NCBI GenBank assembly: GCA_047607345.1
Contig: JASGDF010000087.1
Coordinates: 1-7,021, forward strand
DNA from: Pseudomonas_S sp047607345
GTDB taxonomy: Bacteria; Pseudomonadota; Gammaproteobacteria; Xanthomonadales; Xanthomonadaceae
Direction: 5' to 3'
Length of the DNA: 7,021 nt
How positions within the stretch are numbered: the first letter of the stretch is position 1; each line of letters starts with the position of its first letter. The notes under the pieces were generated by a model that was not told where the DNA came from, made no database searches, and saw only the letters and a program-made list of their open reading frames with translations. A program made the translations under genes and the position numbers. This document shows positions 1 to 6,432 of the stretch, in pieces.

Positions 1-486
1 CTGGAAGAACAGCATCTGCGCCACGCCCTCGTTGGCGTAGATGCGCGCCGGCAGCGGCGTGGTGTTGCTGAACTCCAGGGTCACGTGGCCTTCCCACTCC
101 GGCTCCAGCGGCGTCACGTTGACGATGATGCCGCAGCGCGCGTAGGTGCTTTTGCCCAGGCATACCACCAGGGTGTCGCGCGGAATGCGGAAGTACTCGA
201 CCGTGCGTGCCAGCGCGAAGCTGTTCGGCGGGATGATGCACTCGTCGGCGACCACGTCGACGAAACTCTTGGGGTCGAACTGCTTGGGATCGACGATCGT
301 CGAGTTGATGTTGGTGAAGACCTTGAACTCGCGCGAGCAGCGCACGTCGTAGCCGTAGCTGGAGGTGCCGAAGCTGACGATGCGCTGGCCGGCGGCGTCC
401 TGCTTGATCTGGCCCGGCTCGAACGGCTCGATCATGCCGTGCTGCTCGGCCATGCGCCTGATCCAGCGGTCGCTCTTGATGCTCAT
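1..486 (-). CDS. dcd: dCTP deaminase, N-terminal 162 residues (3' end outside window)
   Basis: Cytosolic enzyme that hydrolyses dCTP to dUTP and ammonia, feeding dUTPase and thymidylate synthase for dTTP synthesis; the family forms homotrimers. The minus strand from an ATG at 486-484 reads without a stop to the window edge, giving 162 residues beginning MSIKSDRWIRRMAEQHG. Visible family motifs are SSYGYDVR (42-49), the substrate-loop segment GKSTYARCG (111-119) and EGHVTLEFSN (132-141). By alignment to the E. coli enzyme, Ser113 and Arg117 correspond to its active-site Ser111 and Arg115, and Glu138 to the catalytic glutamate. Family members are about 190 residues, so roughly 27 C-terminal residues lie beyond position 1. 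The start is supported by a Shine-Dalgarno GAGG at 498-495, 8 nt from the ATG. The gene lies 65 bp downstream of mrp in the same direction, so co-transcription is likely, although a -10-like element lies in the gap. Identity is close to certain. Confidence 0.96.
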   Translation of the reverse strand, partial: MSIKSDRWIRRMAEQHGMIEPFEPGQIKQDAAGQRIVSFGTSSYGYDVRCSREFKVFTNINSTIVDPKQFDPKSFVDVVADECIIPPNSFALARTVEYFRIPRDTLVVCLGKSTYARCGIIVNVTPLEPEWEGHVTLEFSNTTPLPARIYANEGVAQMLFFQ

Positions 487-540
487 GCGGTGTTCCTCGG
501 AATGCGGGGGCGGCGCCGGGGGCACCGCGGGAGACGGGCG

Positions 541-569
541 ATTCTAGCCGTTCAGGCCAGCGAGGAAAC
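541..569 (-). promoter_or_regulatory. Possible internal promoter for dcd
   Basis: On the minus strand the hexamer TAGAAT (546-541) matches the -10 consensus at five of six positions and lies in the mrp-dcd gap, five bases past the mrp stop codon. A start site near 534 would give dcd a leader of about 48 nt. The -35 position with 17-bp spacing (GTTTCC, 569-564) is a poor match and no extended -10 TG is present. This is therefore at best a weak or activator-dependent promoter, allowing some dcd transcription independent of mrp. Confidence 0.3.
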
Positions 570-1400
570 GATCGGGATGCTCGCGCGCGGGCGCCTGTCC
601 AACTCCTCGACCAGCCGTTGCGCCGTTGCCAGGTAGGCTTTCGCGGCAGGCGATTGCGGCTCGGCGGCGACGATCGGCCGGCCCTCGTCGCCACGCTCGC
701 GGATGCCGGTCTCCAGCGGCAGCGAGCCCAGCAGCGGCACCCCGTACTGCGCGGCCATGCGCTGGCCACCACCCTCGCCGAACAGGTGCTCGACCTGGCC
801 GCAGTTCGAGCAGGTATGCACCGCCATGTTCTCGACGATGCCGAGCACGGCCACCTCGACCTTCTCGAACATCTTCAGCGCCTTGCGCGCGTCCAGCGTG
901 GCGATGTCCTGCGGCGTGGTCACGATCACCGCGCCCGCCACCGGGATCTTCTGCGACAGCGTCAGCTGGATGTCGCCGGTGCCCGGCGGCAGGTCGACCA
1001 GCAGGTAGTCCAGCTCGCCCCACAGGGTGTCGTTGAACAGCTGGGTCAGCGCCGAGGTCGCCATCGGCCCGCGCCAGATCATCGGCGTGTCCTGGTCGAT
1101 CAGCAGCCCGATCGACATCGCCTCCACACCGAACGCCCGCATTGGTTCGATCGACTTGTTGTCCGGGCTGTCCGGGCGCCCGCTCAGACCCAGCATCGCC
1201 GGCACGCTGGGGCCGTAGATGTCGGCATCGAGCACGCCGACCTTTGCACCAAATTGGTGCAATGCCAGTGCCAGATTGACCGCGGTGGTGGACTTGCCGA
1301 CCCCGCCCTTGCCGGAACCGACGGCAATGACGTTGCGCACGCGGGGATGGGGGATGAGGCCGCCTTGCGGCCGGTGGGAATGGGTCTTCATGGCGCTCAT
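552..1400 (-). CDS. apbC: Mrp/ApbC-type Fe-S cluster carrier P-loop ATPase (short form)
   Basis: Cytosolic Mrp/NBP35-family ATPase that binds and transfers [4Fe-4S] clusters to apoproteins. Numbered from the ATG at 1400 (282 residues), it shows the deviant Walker A GKGGVGKST (30-38), the DADIYGPS motif (58-65), the switch II motif DLPPGTGD (136-143), TTPQD (161-165), and the CxxC pair C197/C200 in ENMAVHTCSNCG, which in this family ligates a cluster bridging two subunits. E. coli Mrp is about 369 residues and begins with a MIP18/DUF59 domain; this protein begins almost at the Walker A motif, so it is the short architecture. The start is uncertain: an in-frame TTG at 1427 and another ATG at 1391 are alternatives, and none has a clear Shine-Dalgarno. 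The gene is divergent from the TonB receptor and precedes dcd. A perfect 19-bp palindrome lies inside it at 1244-1262. The symbol mrp is equally used. Confidence 0.93.
   Translation of the reverse strand: MSAMKTHSHRPQGGLIPHPRVRNVIAVGSGKGGVGKSTTAVNLALALHQFGAKVGVLDADIYGPSVPAMLGLSGRPDSPDNKSIEPMRAFGVEAMSIGLLIDQDTPMIWRGPMATSALTQLFNDTLWGELDYLLVDLPPGTGDIQLTLSQKIPVAGAVIVTTPQDIATLDARKALKMFEKVEVAVLGIVENMAVHTCSNCGQVEHLFGEGGGQRMAAQYGVPLLGSLPLETGIRERGDEGRPIVAAEPQSPAAKAYLATAQRLVEELDRRPRASIPIVSSLA
1244..1262. promoter_or_regulatory. NtrC-like 19-bp palindrome inside mrp coding sequence
   Basis: TTGCACCAAATTGGTGCAA is a perfect inverted repeat with 9-bp arms and one central base. It fits the well-known NtrC (NRI) site pattern TGCACC-N5-GGTGCA, as at the E. 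coli glnA enhancer. It lies 138-156 bases inside mrp, over the codons for Leu-His-Gln-Phe-Gly-Ala. These use TTG, CAA, TTT, GGT and GCA where the surrounding gene mostly uses G- or C-ending codons, so the palindrome is not forced by the protein sequence. I found no sigma-54 promoter with correct GG-N10-GC geometry nearby. The match to the pattern is direct; binding by NtrC is inference. Confidence 0.4.
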
Positions 1401-1726
1401 TGTCGGGCAGTTGGACGCGATTCCCAACTCGCCGTCGCTCGATGCTCCGCGCCGGCAATCCCCCGGAAACGGTCATGACCGGCACTTGGCCCGGCCCCTC
1501 GTCCGAACCACGACCCCACGCCCATCAGGTCATCAAGCCGCGCAACGCAAAAAGTATCCAATGAAACCTTGCTCATGCGCCAATCCGCGCAACCGAAGCT
1601 GATTTCCGCATACCAACCTCAAATTTTGCCAATTGATTGCAATTCACGACATTACTTGGTTACGTTTGCGTTAAGACGACACAATCGTCCCTTTCCGCAA
1701 CTTAATACCTTTGGGGTCCAGGCATC
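1401..1726. other. Divergent intergenic region between mrp and the TonB receptor
   Basis: No coding region is supported in these 326 bp. The mrp-proximal half is GC-rich, and the half from about 1545 is clearly richer in A and T. Contents that I can see are a perfect 12-bp palindrome CGGTCATGACCG (1470-1481), an inverted repeat AATTG-N4-CAATT (1631-1644), a plausible receptor promoter (1656-1685) and a weak candidate promoter for mrp on the minus strand. The mrp candidate is TTGGCG (1583-1578), then 19 bp, then GATACT (1558-1553); its spacing is poor and it would leave a leader of about 145 nt. No intrinsic terminator, RNA gene or sigma-54 promoter was found here. Confidence 0.6.
1656..1685 (+). 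promoter_or_regulatory. Candidate sigma-70 promoter of the TonB receptor gene
   Basis: TTGGTT (1656-1661) and CACAAT (1680-1685) are separated by 18 bp in an AT-rich stretch upstream of the receptor gene. A start site near 1692 would give a leader of about 35 nt carrying GGGG at 1713-1716, 10 nt before the ATG. Both hexamers are imperfect, matching consensus at three and four positions, so the promoter may need an activator. The inverted repeat at 1631-1644 ends 11 bp upstream of the -35 hexamer, a typical place for an activator site. Confidence 0.4.
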
Positions 1727-4700
1727 ATGAGTCACACCCAATACCGCCATACCTTCAAGCGCACCGCTCTAGCCGTCATCCTCGCAACCTGCATCGCACA
1801 GGGTGCAGTCCAGGCGCAGAGCACCACCGGCAGCATCTACGGCACCGCGCCCGCCGAGCCCGGCCTGTCCGTCGTGATCACCAGCCAGACCGGCCTGAGC
1901 CGCACCATCACCGTCGACGGCAACGGCCGCTACAACCTGAGTTCGCTGCCGGTCGGCACCTACAACGTCGAACTGCACCGCGGCGGCGAAGTCCTCGACA
2001 AGCGCGAGAACGTGCTGCTGCGCGTCGGTTCCGGCACCGAGGTCTCGTTCGCCGCCGGCGACGCCACCACGCTCAGCACGATCACCGTGACCGGCGCCGC
2101 CGTGCCGAAGATCGACGTCAGCAGCACCGCCTCGCGCTCGGTGATCACCTCCGAACAGCTCGCGACACTGCCGCTCGGCCGCAGCGCCGAGGCGATCGCC
2201 CTGCTCGCTCCTGGCGCGGTCTCCGGCAGCGGCGCGTTCAGCAACGGCTCGCGCTCGACGGTGTCCTTCGGCGGCTCGGGCGTGACCGAGAACGCGTACT
2301 ACATCAACGGCTTCAACACCAGCAACCCGCTCAGTAACCTCGGCGGCGTCAGCCTGCCGTACGGCGCGATCGACCAGCAGGAGACCTACACCGGCGGCTA
2401 CAGCGCCAAGTACGGCCGCTCCACCGGCGGCGTGATCAACCAGGTCGGTAAGCGCGGCACCAACGAGTGGCACTTCGGCTTCCAGGCGGTGTGGGAGCCG
2501 CAGGGGCTGGCCAGCTCGCCGGGCGACGTGTGGTTCCCGAACAACTCGCTGCCGGACGGCTACGGCTACACCGACAAGAGCAAGCCGGGCACGCTGTACC
2601 GCAGCACCAAGGGCGACACCCAGACCCGCACGGTCTACAGCGCCTATGCAGGTGGCCCGCTGATCGAGGACAAGCTGTTCATCTTCGTCGCCGGCGAGTC
2701 GGACAAGACCGACGGCGTGTCGACCAACGCGTCAACCGACAGCACCGTGGCGCGCAACCATTACGACTACAGCTCGCCAAAGTTCTACGGAAAGCTGGAC
2801 TGGAACATCAACGACAGCAACCTGCTCGAATACACCCGGATCCAGAACACCGACCGCCGTGCCGGCTACTACACCGCGTTCGACTACGACACGCTGACCA
2901 GCGGCGACCCCACCGGCACCTATCCGGATACCTACAAGCTCAAGGACAGCTACGACATCTTCAAGTACACCGGGTACCTGACCGATGACCTGACCCTGAG
3001 CGCGACCTACGGCCGCAGCACCGAGCACAACCAGCAGTTCAACCCGGCGCCCTCGGACCTGCCGTACCTGGCGGGCGTGACCAACCAGGATACCTCGCTC
3101 ACCGGTGGTGACCTCATCTACAACAACCAGCCCACCAACCGGGTCAAGGCGGCCGATCCGCTCAACAAGACCCGCAGCCTGCGCGTCGAGCTGGAATACC
3201 GCCTGGGCAACCACGACCTGACCGCAGGCGTGGACAACATGTACTTCAACGCCTACGACGAAGGCATGCAGACCACCGGCCCGGGATACCAGTGGACCTA
3301 TGGCCACGCCGACGACCCGACCGCGGCACTGAGCCCGTCCCTGGGCATCGGCGCCCCAGGCGGCGACGGCTACTACGTGTACAAGCAGATCTTCATCAGC
3401 ACTACCAGCATGGCGGTCGAGCAGAAGGCCTACTACCTGGAAGACCGCTGGCAGGTCAACGACCACTGGCTCGTCACCCTCGGCCTACGCAACGACAATT
3501 TCACCAACTTCAACAGCGACCACGTCGCCTACGTGGACAGTGGCGACCAATGGGCCCCGCGCCTGGGCGTGAGCTGGGACGTGTTCGGCGACGCCTCGCT
3601 CAAGCTGTTCGCCAACCTCGGCCGCTACTACCTGGCGTTGCCCAACAGCGTGGCGATCCGCGGCGCCTCCGCGTCGACCTATACCCGCGAGTACTTCACC
3701 TATACGGGCATCGACGCCAACGGCGAGCCGACCGGCCTGACCGCGCTCGGGCCCGGCCCGGTGTCGAGCAACGGCGAGTACGGCCAGGCTCCGGACCCGA
3801 ACTCGTTCGCGCCCACCGACCTGAAGTCGCAGTACCAGGACGAGCTGATCGTCGGCTTCGAGAAGACCATCGGCGAGAAGTGGAACTCCGGCGCGAAGGT
3901 GACCTACCGCAAGCTGCAGTCGGCGATCGACGACGTCTGTGACCCTGGCAGGATGGAGACGAAGCTGGAAGCGATGAATATCGACTCCAGCACGGTCGAC
4001 ATCCCCGGCTGCGTGATGTTCAACCCGGGCGAGACCAATACCTACAAGCTCGCCAACGTCGACGGCTCCGGCTACACCACCGTACGCATGTCGCAGTCCG
4101 ACTGGGGCTTCACCGACAAGGCCCGCCGCAACTATGTCGCGGTCGACCTGTTCCTGGAGCATCCGTTCGACGAGAAGTGGTACGGCCGCATCGACTACAC
4201 CTGGTCCCACAGCTACGGCAACACCGAGGGCCAGGTGAAGTCCGACATCGGCCAGACCGACGTCTCCAAGACCCAGGATTGGGACTCCGCCGAGTTGATG
4301 TACTACGCCGGTGGCAGCCTGGCCAACGACCGTCGCCACCAGCTGAAGGCATTCGGCGCCTACCAGATCAACCCGGAGTGGATGGCCTCGGCCACGCTGC
4401 GCGTGCTGTCGGGTACGCCGAAGACCTGCCTGGGCTACTTCGGTACCGATGACTCCGATCCGATCGGCTACGGTTCCTCCTACCACTACTGCGGTGGCAG
4501 CCCGACCAATCCGGGCGGCGCCGGGCGCACGCCGTGGACCACCAACCTGGACCTGGGCGTGACCTACCGTCCAGCCTTCGCCGACCACAAGCTGGCGTTC
4601 GGCCTGCAGGTGTTCAACGTGCTCAACGACCGTGATCTGGTCCGCAGCAACAGCACCTACGAGACCTCGCCGTACACGGTCTCCAACACCTACGGCATCG

Positions 4701-4765
4701 GTACCGCCAGCTACTACTACAACACCCCGCGCTACGTGCGCCTGTCGGCCAGCTACGATTTCTGA
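1727..4765 (+). CDS. Oar-like TonB-dependent outer-membrane receptor with carboxypeptidase-regulatory-like N-domain
   Basis: A complete 1012-residue TonB-dependent receptor, energised from the inner membrane through TonB-ExbB-ExbD. Residues 1-30 form a Sec signal peptide (basic YRHTFKR, hydrophobic core, likely cleavage after VQA30). Residues about 34-110 resemble the carboxypeptidase-regulatory-like beta-sandwich of Oar/SusC-type receptors (TVDGNGRYNLSSLPVGTYNV). A TonB-box-like TITVTG is at 118-123. The plug follows and ends near GGVINQVGKRGTN (234-246), the Oar-family signature, and the rest is beta-barrel rich in alternating aromatic strands, ending in YVRLSASYDF with the terminal Phe used for BAM insertion. 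The mature protein has only four cysteines (738, 762, 901, 922), spaced as two likely disulfide pairs. The ATG has GGGG 10 nt upstream, or AGG closer in. The gene stands alone, with its own terminator. The substrate is unknown: Oar of Myxococcus is linked to development and protease secretion, but no partner gene here indicates cargo. Confidence 0.94.
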   Translation: MSHTQYRHTFKRTALAVILATCIAQGAVQAQSTTGSIYGTAPAEPGLSVVITSQTGLSRTITVDGNGRYNLSSLPVGTYNVELHRGGEVLDKRENVLLRVGSGTEVSFAAGDATTLSTITVTGAAVPKIDVSSTASRSVITSEQLATLPLGRSAEAIALLAPGAVSGSGAFSNGSRSTVSFGGSGVTENAYYINGFNTSNPLSNLGGVSLPYGAIDQQETYTGGYSAKYGRSTGGVINQVGKRGTNEWHFGFQAVWEPQGLASSPGDVWFPNNSLPDGYGYTDKSKPGTLYRSTKGDTQTRTVYSAYAGGPLIEDKLFIFVAGESDKTDGVSTNASTDSTVARNHYDYSSPKFYGKLDWNINDSNLLEYTRIQNTDRRAGYYTAFDYDTLTSGDPTGTYPDTYKLKDSYDIFKYTGYLTDDLTLSATYGRSTEHNQQFNPAPSDLPYLAGVTNQDTSLTGGDLIYNNQPTNRVKAADPLNKTRSLRVELEYRLGNHDLTAGVDNMYFNAYDEGMQTTGPGYQWTYGHADDPTAALSPSLGIGAPGGDGYYVYKQIFISTTSMAVEQKAYYLEDRWQVNDHWLVTLGLRNDNFTNFNSDHVAYVDSGDQWAPRLGVSWDVFGDASLKLFANLGRYYLALPNSVAIRGASASTYTREYFTYTGIDANGEPTGLTALGPGPVSSNGEYGQAPDPNSFAPTDLKSQYQDELIVGFEKTIGEKWNSGAKVTYRKLQSAIDDVCDPGRMETKLEAMNIDSSTVDIPGCVMFNPGETNTYKLANVDGSGYTTVRMSQSDWGFTDKARRNYVAVDLFLEHPFDEKWYGRIDYTWSHSYGNTEGQVKSDIGQTDVSKTQDWDSAELMYYAGGSLANDRRHQLKAFGAYQINPEWMASATLRVLSGTPKTCLGYFGTDDSDPIGYGSSYHYCGGSPTNPGGAGRTPWTTNLDLGVTYRPAFADHKLAFGLQVFNVLNDRDLVRSNSTYETSPYTVSNTYGIGTASYYYNTPRYVRLSASYDF

Positions 4766-4795
4766 TCGCAACACGGCAGTTCGATGCTCCACATC

Positions 4796-4826
4796 ACGGC
4801 CCCGGTTTCCCGGGGCCGTTTTTTTT
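4796..4826 (+). terminator. Strong Rho-independent terminator of the TonB receptor gene
   Basis: ACGGCCCCGG (4796-4805) pairs perfectly with CCGGGGCCGT (4810-4819) around a TTTC loop, followed by an uninterrupted run of eight T (4819-4826). It starts 30 bp after the receptor stop codon. On the minus strand the same hairpin is not followed by a T-tract, so it should stop only plus-strand transcripts. Confidence 0.95.
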
Positions 4827-4841
4827 ACCTGCGCGGAAGCA

Positions 4842-6425
4842 TCAATCAGCCAGCACCGCCCGCGCCGCATTGTGCCCCGGCGCCCCGGTGACGCCACCAC
4901 CCGGATGGGTGCCCGAGCCGCACAGGTACAGGCCGGGGATCGCGCCGCGGTAGTCGGCCTGTCCCAGCACCGGGCGCGCGCTGAACAGCTGGTTGAGGCT
5001 GAGCGCGCCGTGGAAGATGTCGCCACCGAGCAGGCCGAACTCGCGTTCCAGGTCGAGCGGGCTGAGCGTCTGCCGCCCCAGTACCGATGCCGCAAAGCCA
5101 GGGGCGTGCCGCTCCACTGTCGCGATCATCAGGTCGGCGACCTGCTCGCGATGGTCGTCCCAGCTGCGTCCCTGCGGCAGCGTCGGCGCGACGTGCTGGC
5201 AGAACAGGCTCGCCACGTGCATGCCCGGCGGCGCCAGCGAATCGTCCAGCGTGCTCGGGATCAGCATCTCCACCACCGGCTCGCGCGACCAGCCGAACGC
5301 GCGCGCGTCGCGCCAGGCCCGGTCCATGTAGTCCAGGTCCGGGGCGATGACGATGCCGGCGGTGAGGTGGTCGCCCTCGCCCGGCAGCACGCGGAAGTCC
5401 GGCAGCCGCGACAGCGCCACGTTCATCCGGAACGTGCCCGAGCCGCAACGCCAGTTCGCCATGCGCTCTCGCGTCGCGGCCGGTACGTGACCAGGGTCGA
5501 TCAGGCGCTCGTACAGCAGCTTGGGATTGACGTTGGCGACCACGCGATCGGCGCGCAGGGCTTCGCCGCCGGCCGTCGTCACGCCCACGGCGCGCCCATC
5601 GTCCAATAGCACGCGCTCGACGGCGCACCCGACCCGGATGTCCACCCCGCGCTCGCGGCAACACGCGGCCATCACCTGGGTGATCGCGCCCATCCCGCCG
5701 ATCGCGTGGCCCCAGGCGCCCTTGACGCCATTACTCTCGCCGAACACGTGGTGCAGCAACACATACGCCGTCCCCGGCGCGTACGGGCTGGCGTAGTTGC
5801 CGACGATGCCGTCGAATCCGAACAGCGCCTTGATCGGCGCGCTCTCGAACCAGCGGTCCAGGTATTCGGCCGCCGAGATCGTGAACAGGTCGAGCAGTTC
5901 CTGGCGCAGCGTCGGGGCCAGCGCGTGCAGGCGCCGGCCGAGCCGGCCGGCCCGCCACAGCTGCGGCAGCGCCAGCCACCAGCCGCTGTCGGTGACGTTG
6001 GGCGGCGGCTGCAACGCCAGCGCGCGCAGCACGTCGGCCAGTTGCTCCAGCCGCGCCTCGTAGGCCGGCAGCCGCTCGGCGTCGCGCGCGGAGAACCTGG
6101 CGACCTCGGCCTGGGTACGCCCGGCGCCGGCCAGCAGGTAGCCGTCCTGCAGCGGCAGGAAATTGTTGATCCGGCGCGGCACCACCCGCAGGCCGTGCCG
6201 GGCCAGCTCCAGGTCCGTGATCACCTGCGGCTGCAGCAGCGAGACCGTGTACGAGGCCACCGAGTTGCGGAAGCCGGGGTGGAATGCCTCGGTGACCGCG
6301 GCGCCTCCCACTACTCCGCGCCGTTCGAGCACCAGCACCTTGCGGCCGGCCTTGGCCAGATAGGCCGCGCAGACCAGGCCGTTGTGGCCTGCGCCGATGA
6401 TGATCGCGTCGTACCGGGTGCGCAT
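4842..6425 (-). CDS. FAD-dependent oxidoreductase, phytoene desaturase (CrtI)/PYROXD2-like
   Basis: A complete 527-residue protein of the CrtI-like flavin amine-oxidase superfamily. The N-terminus DAIIIGAGHNG (6-16) is a Rossmann dinucleotide-binding motif, closed by Glu34 at the end of the second strand, and the adjoining RRGVVGGAAVTE (35-46) is the GG motif that contacts FAD. The C-terminal block, from PGLYLCGSGTHPGG (497-510) to about residue 523, is the conserved FAD-binding end of bacterial carotenoid desaturases and of the PYROXD2 group (COG1233). No signal peptide is visible, so it is presumably cytosolic or membrane-associated. Carotenoid synthesis is not supported by neighbours: no crtB or crtE is in the window, and the ASYTVSLLQPQVI segment resembles the PYROXD2-like branch, whose bacterial substrate is unknown to me. 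It is convergent with the TonB receptor (76-bp gap) and divergent from the peptidase. The ATG at 6425 is preceded only by a weak AGG; a -10-like TATACA lies seven bases upstream. Family assignment is firm, the substrate is open. Confidence 0.88.
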   Translation of the reverse strand: MRTRYDAIIIGAGHNGLVCAAYLAKAGRKVLVLERRGVVGGAAVTEAFHPGFRNSVASYTVSLLQPQVITDLELARHGLRVVPRRINNFLPLQDGYLLAGAGRTQAEVARFSARDAERLPAYEARLEQLADVLRALALQPPPNVTDSGWWLALPQLWRAGRLGRRLHALAPTLRQELLDLFTISAAEYLDRWFESAPIKALFGFDGIVGNYASPYAPGTAYVLLHHVFGESNGVKGAWGHAIGGMGAITQVMAACCRERGVDIRVGCAVERVLLDDGRAVGVTTAGGEALRADRVVANVNPKLLYERLIDPGHVPAATRERMANWRCGSGTFRMNVALSRLPDFRVLPGEGDHLTAGIVIAPDLDYMDRAWRDARAFGWSREPVVEMLIPSTLDDSLAPPGMHVASLFCQHVAPTLPQGRSWDDHREQVADLMIATVERHAPGFAASVLGRQTLSPLDLEREFGLLGGDIFHGALSLNQLFSARPVLGQADYRGAIPGLYLCGSGTHPGGGVTGAPGHNAARAVLAD

Positions 6426-6432
6426 GCGGGCC

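Noticed and set aside
487..551. The G/C-rich run in the mrp-dcd gap (506-530) looked like a terminator or hairpin.
   Set aside because: Only a 6-bp GGCGCC core is self-complementary; the outer C-runs and G-runs do not pair symmetrically and no T-tract follows, so read-through from mrp to dcd is expected.
544..1485. A long minus-strand reading frame offset from mrp, of similar length.
   Set aside because: Its product is Arg/Ala/Gly-rich low-complexity sequence without motifs, whereas the overlapping frame encodes Mrp with all P-loop motifs; GC-rich genes commonly leave other frames open.
1656..1671. TTGGTTACGTTTGCGT looked like a sigma-54 promoter upstream of the receptor gene, tempting because of the NtrC-like site nearby.
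   Set aside because: GG and GC are separated by 8 bases (1660-1667), not the strict 10 that sigma-54 holoenzyme needs, and the TGGCAC core is poor.
1727..1820. LATC in the receptor signal peptide (Cys22) resembles a lipobox.
   Set aside because: Thr directly before Cys is a poor lipobox residue, the hydrophobic segment continues, and a standard VQA cleavage site follows at residue 30; TonB receptors are not normally lipoproteins.
3485..5095. A 536-residue minus-strand open frame antisense to the receptor gene and crossing its terminator.
   Set aside because: Val/Ala/Gly/Arg-rich composition with no recognisable domain, produced by GC-rich third positions of the true genes; it spans a strong terminator and two convergent real genes.
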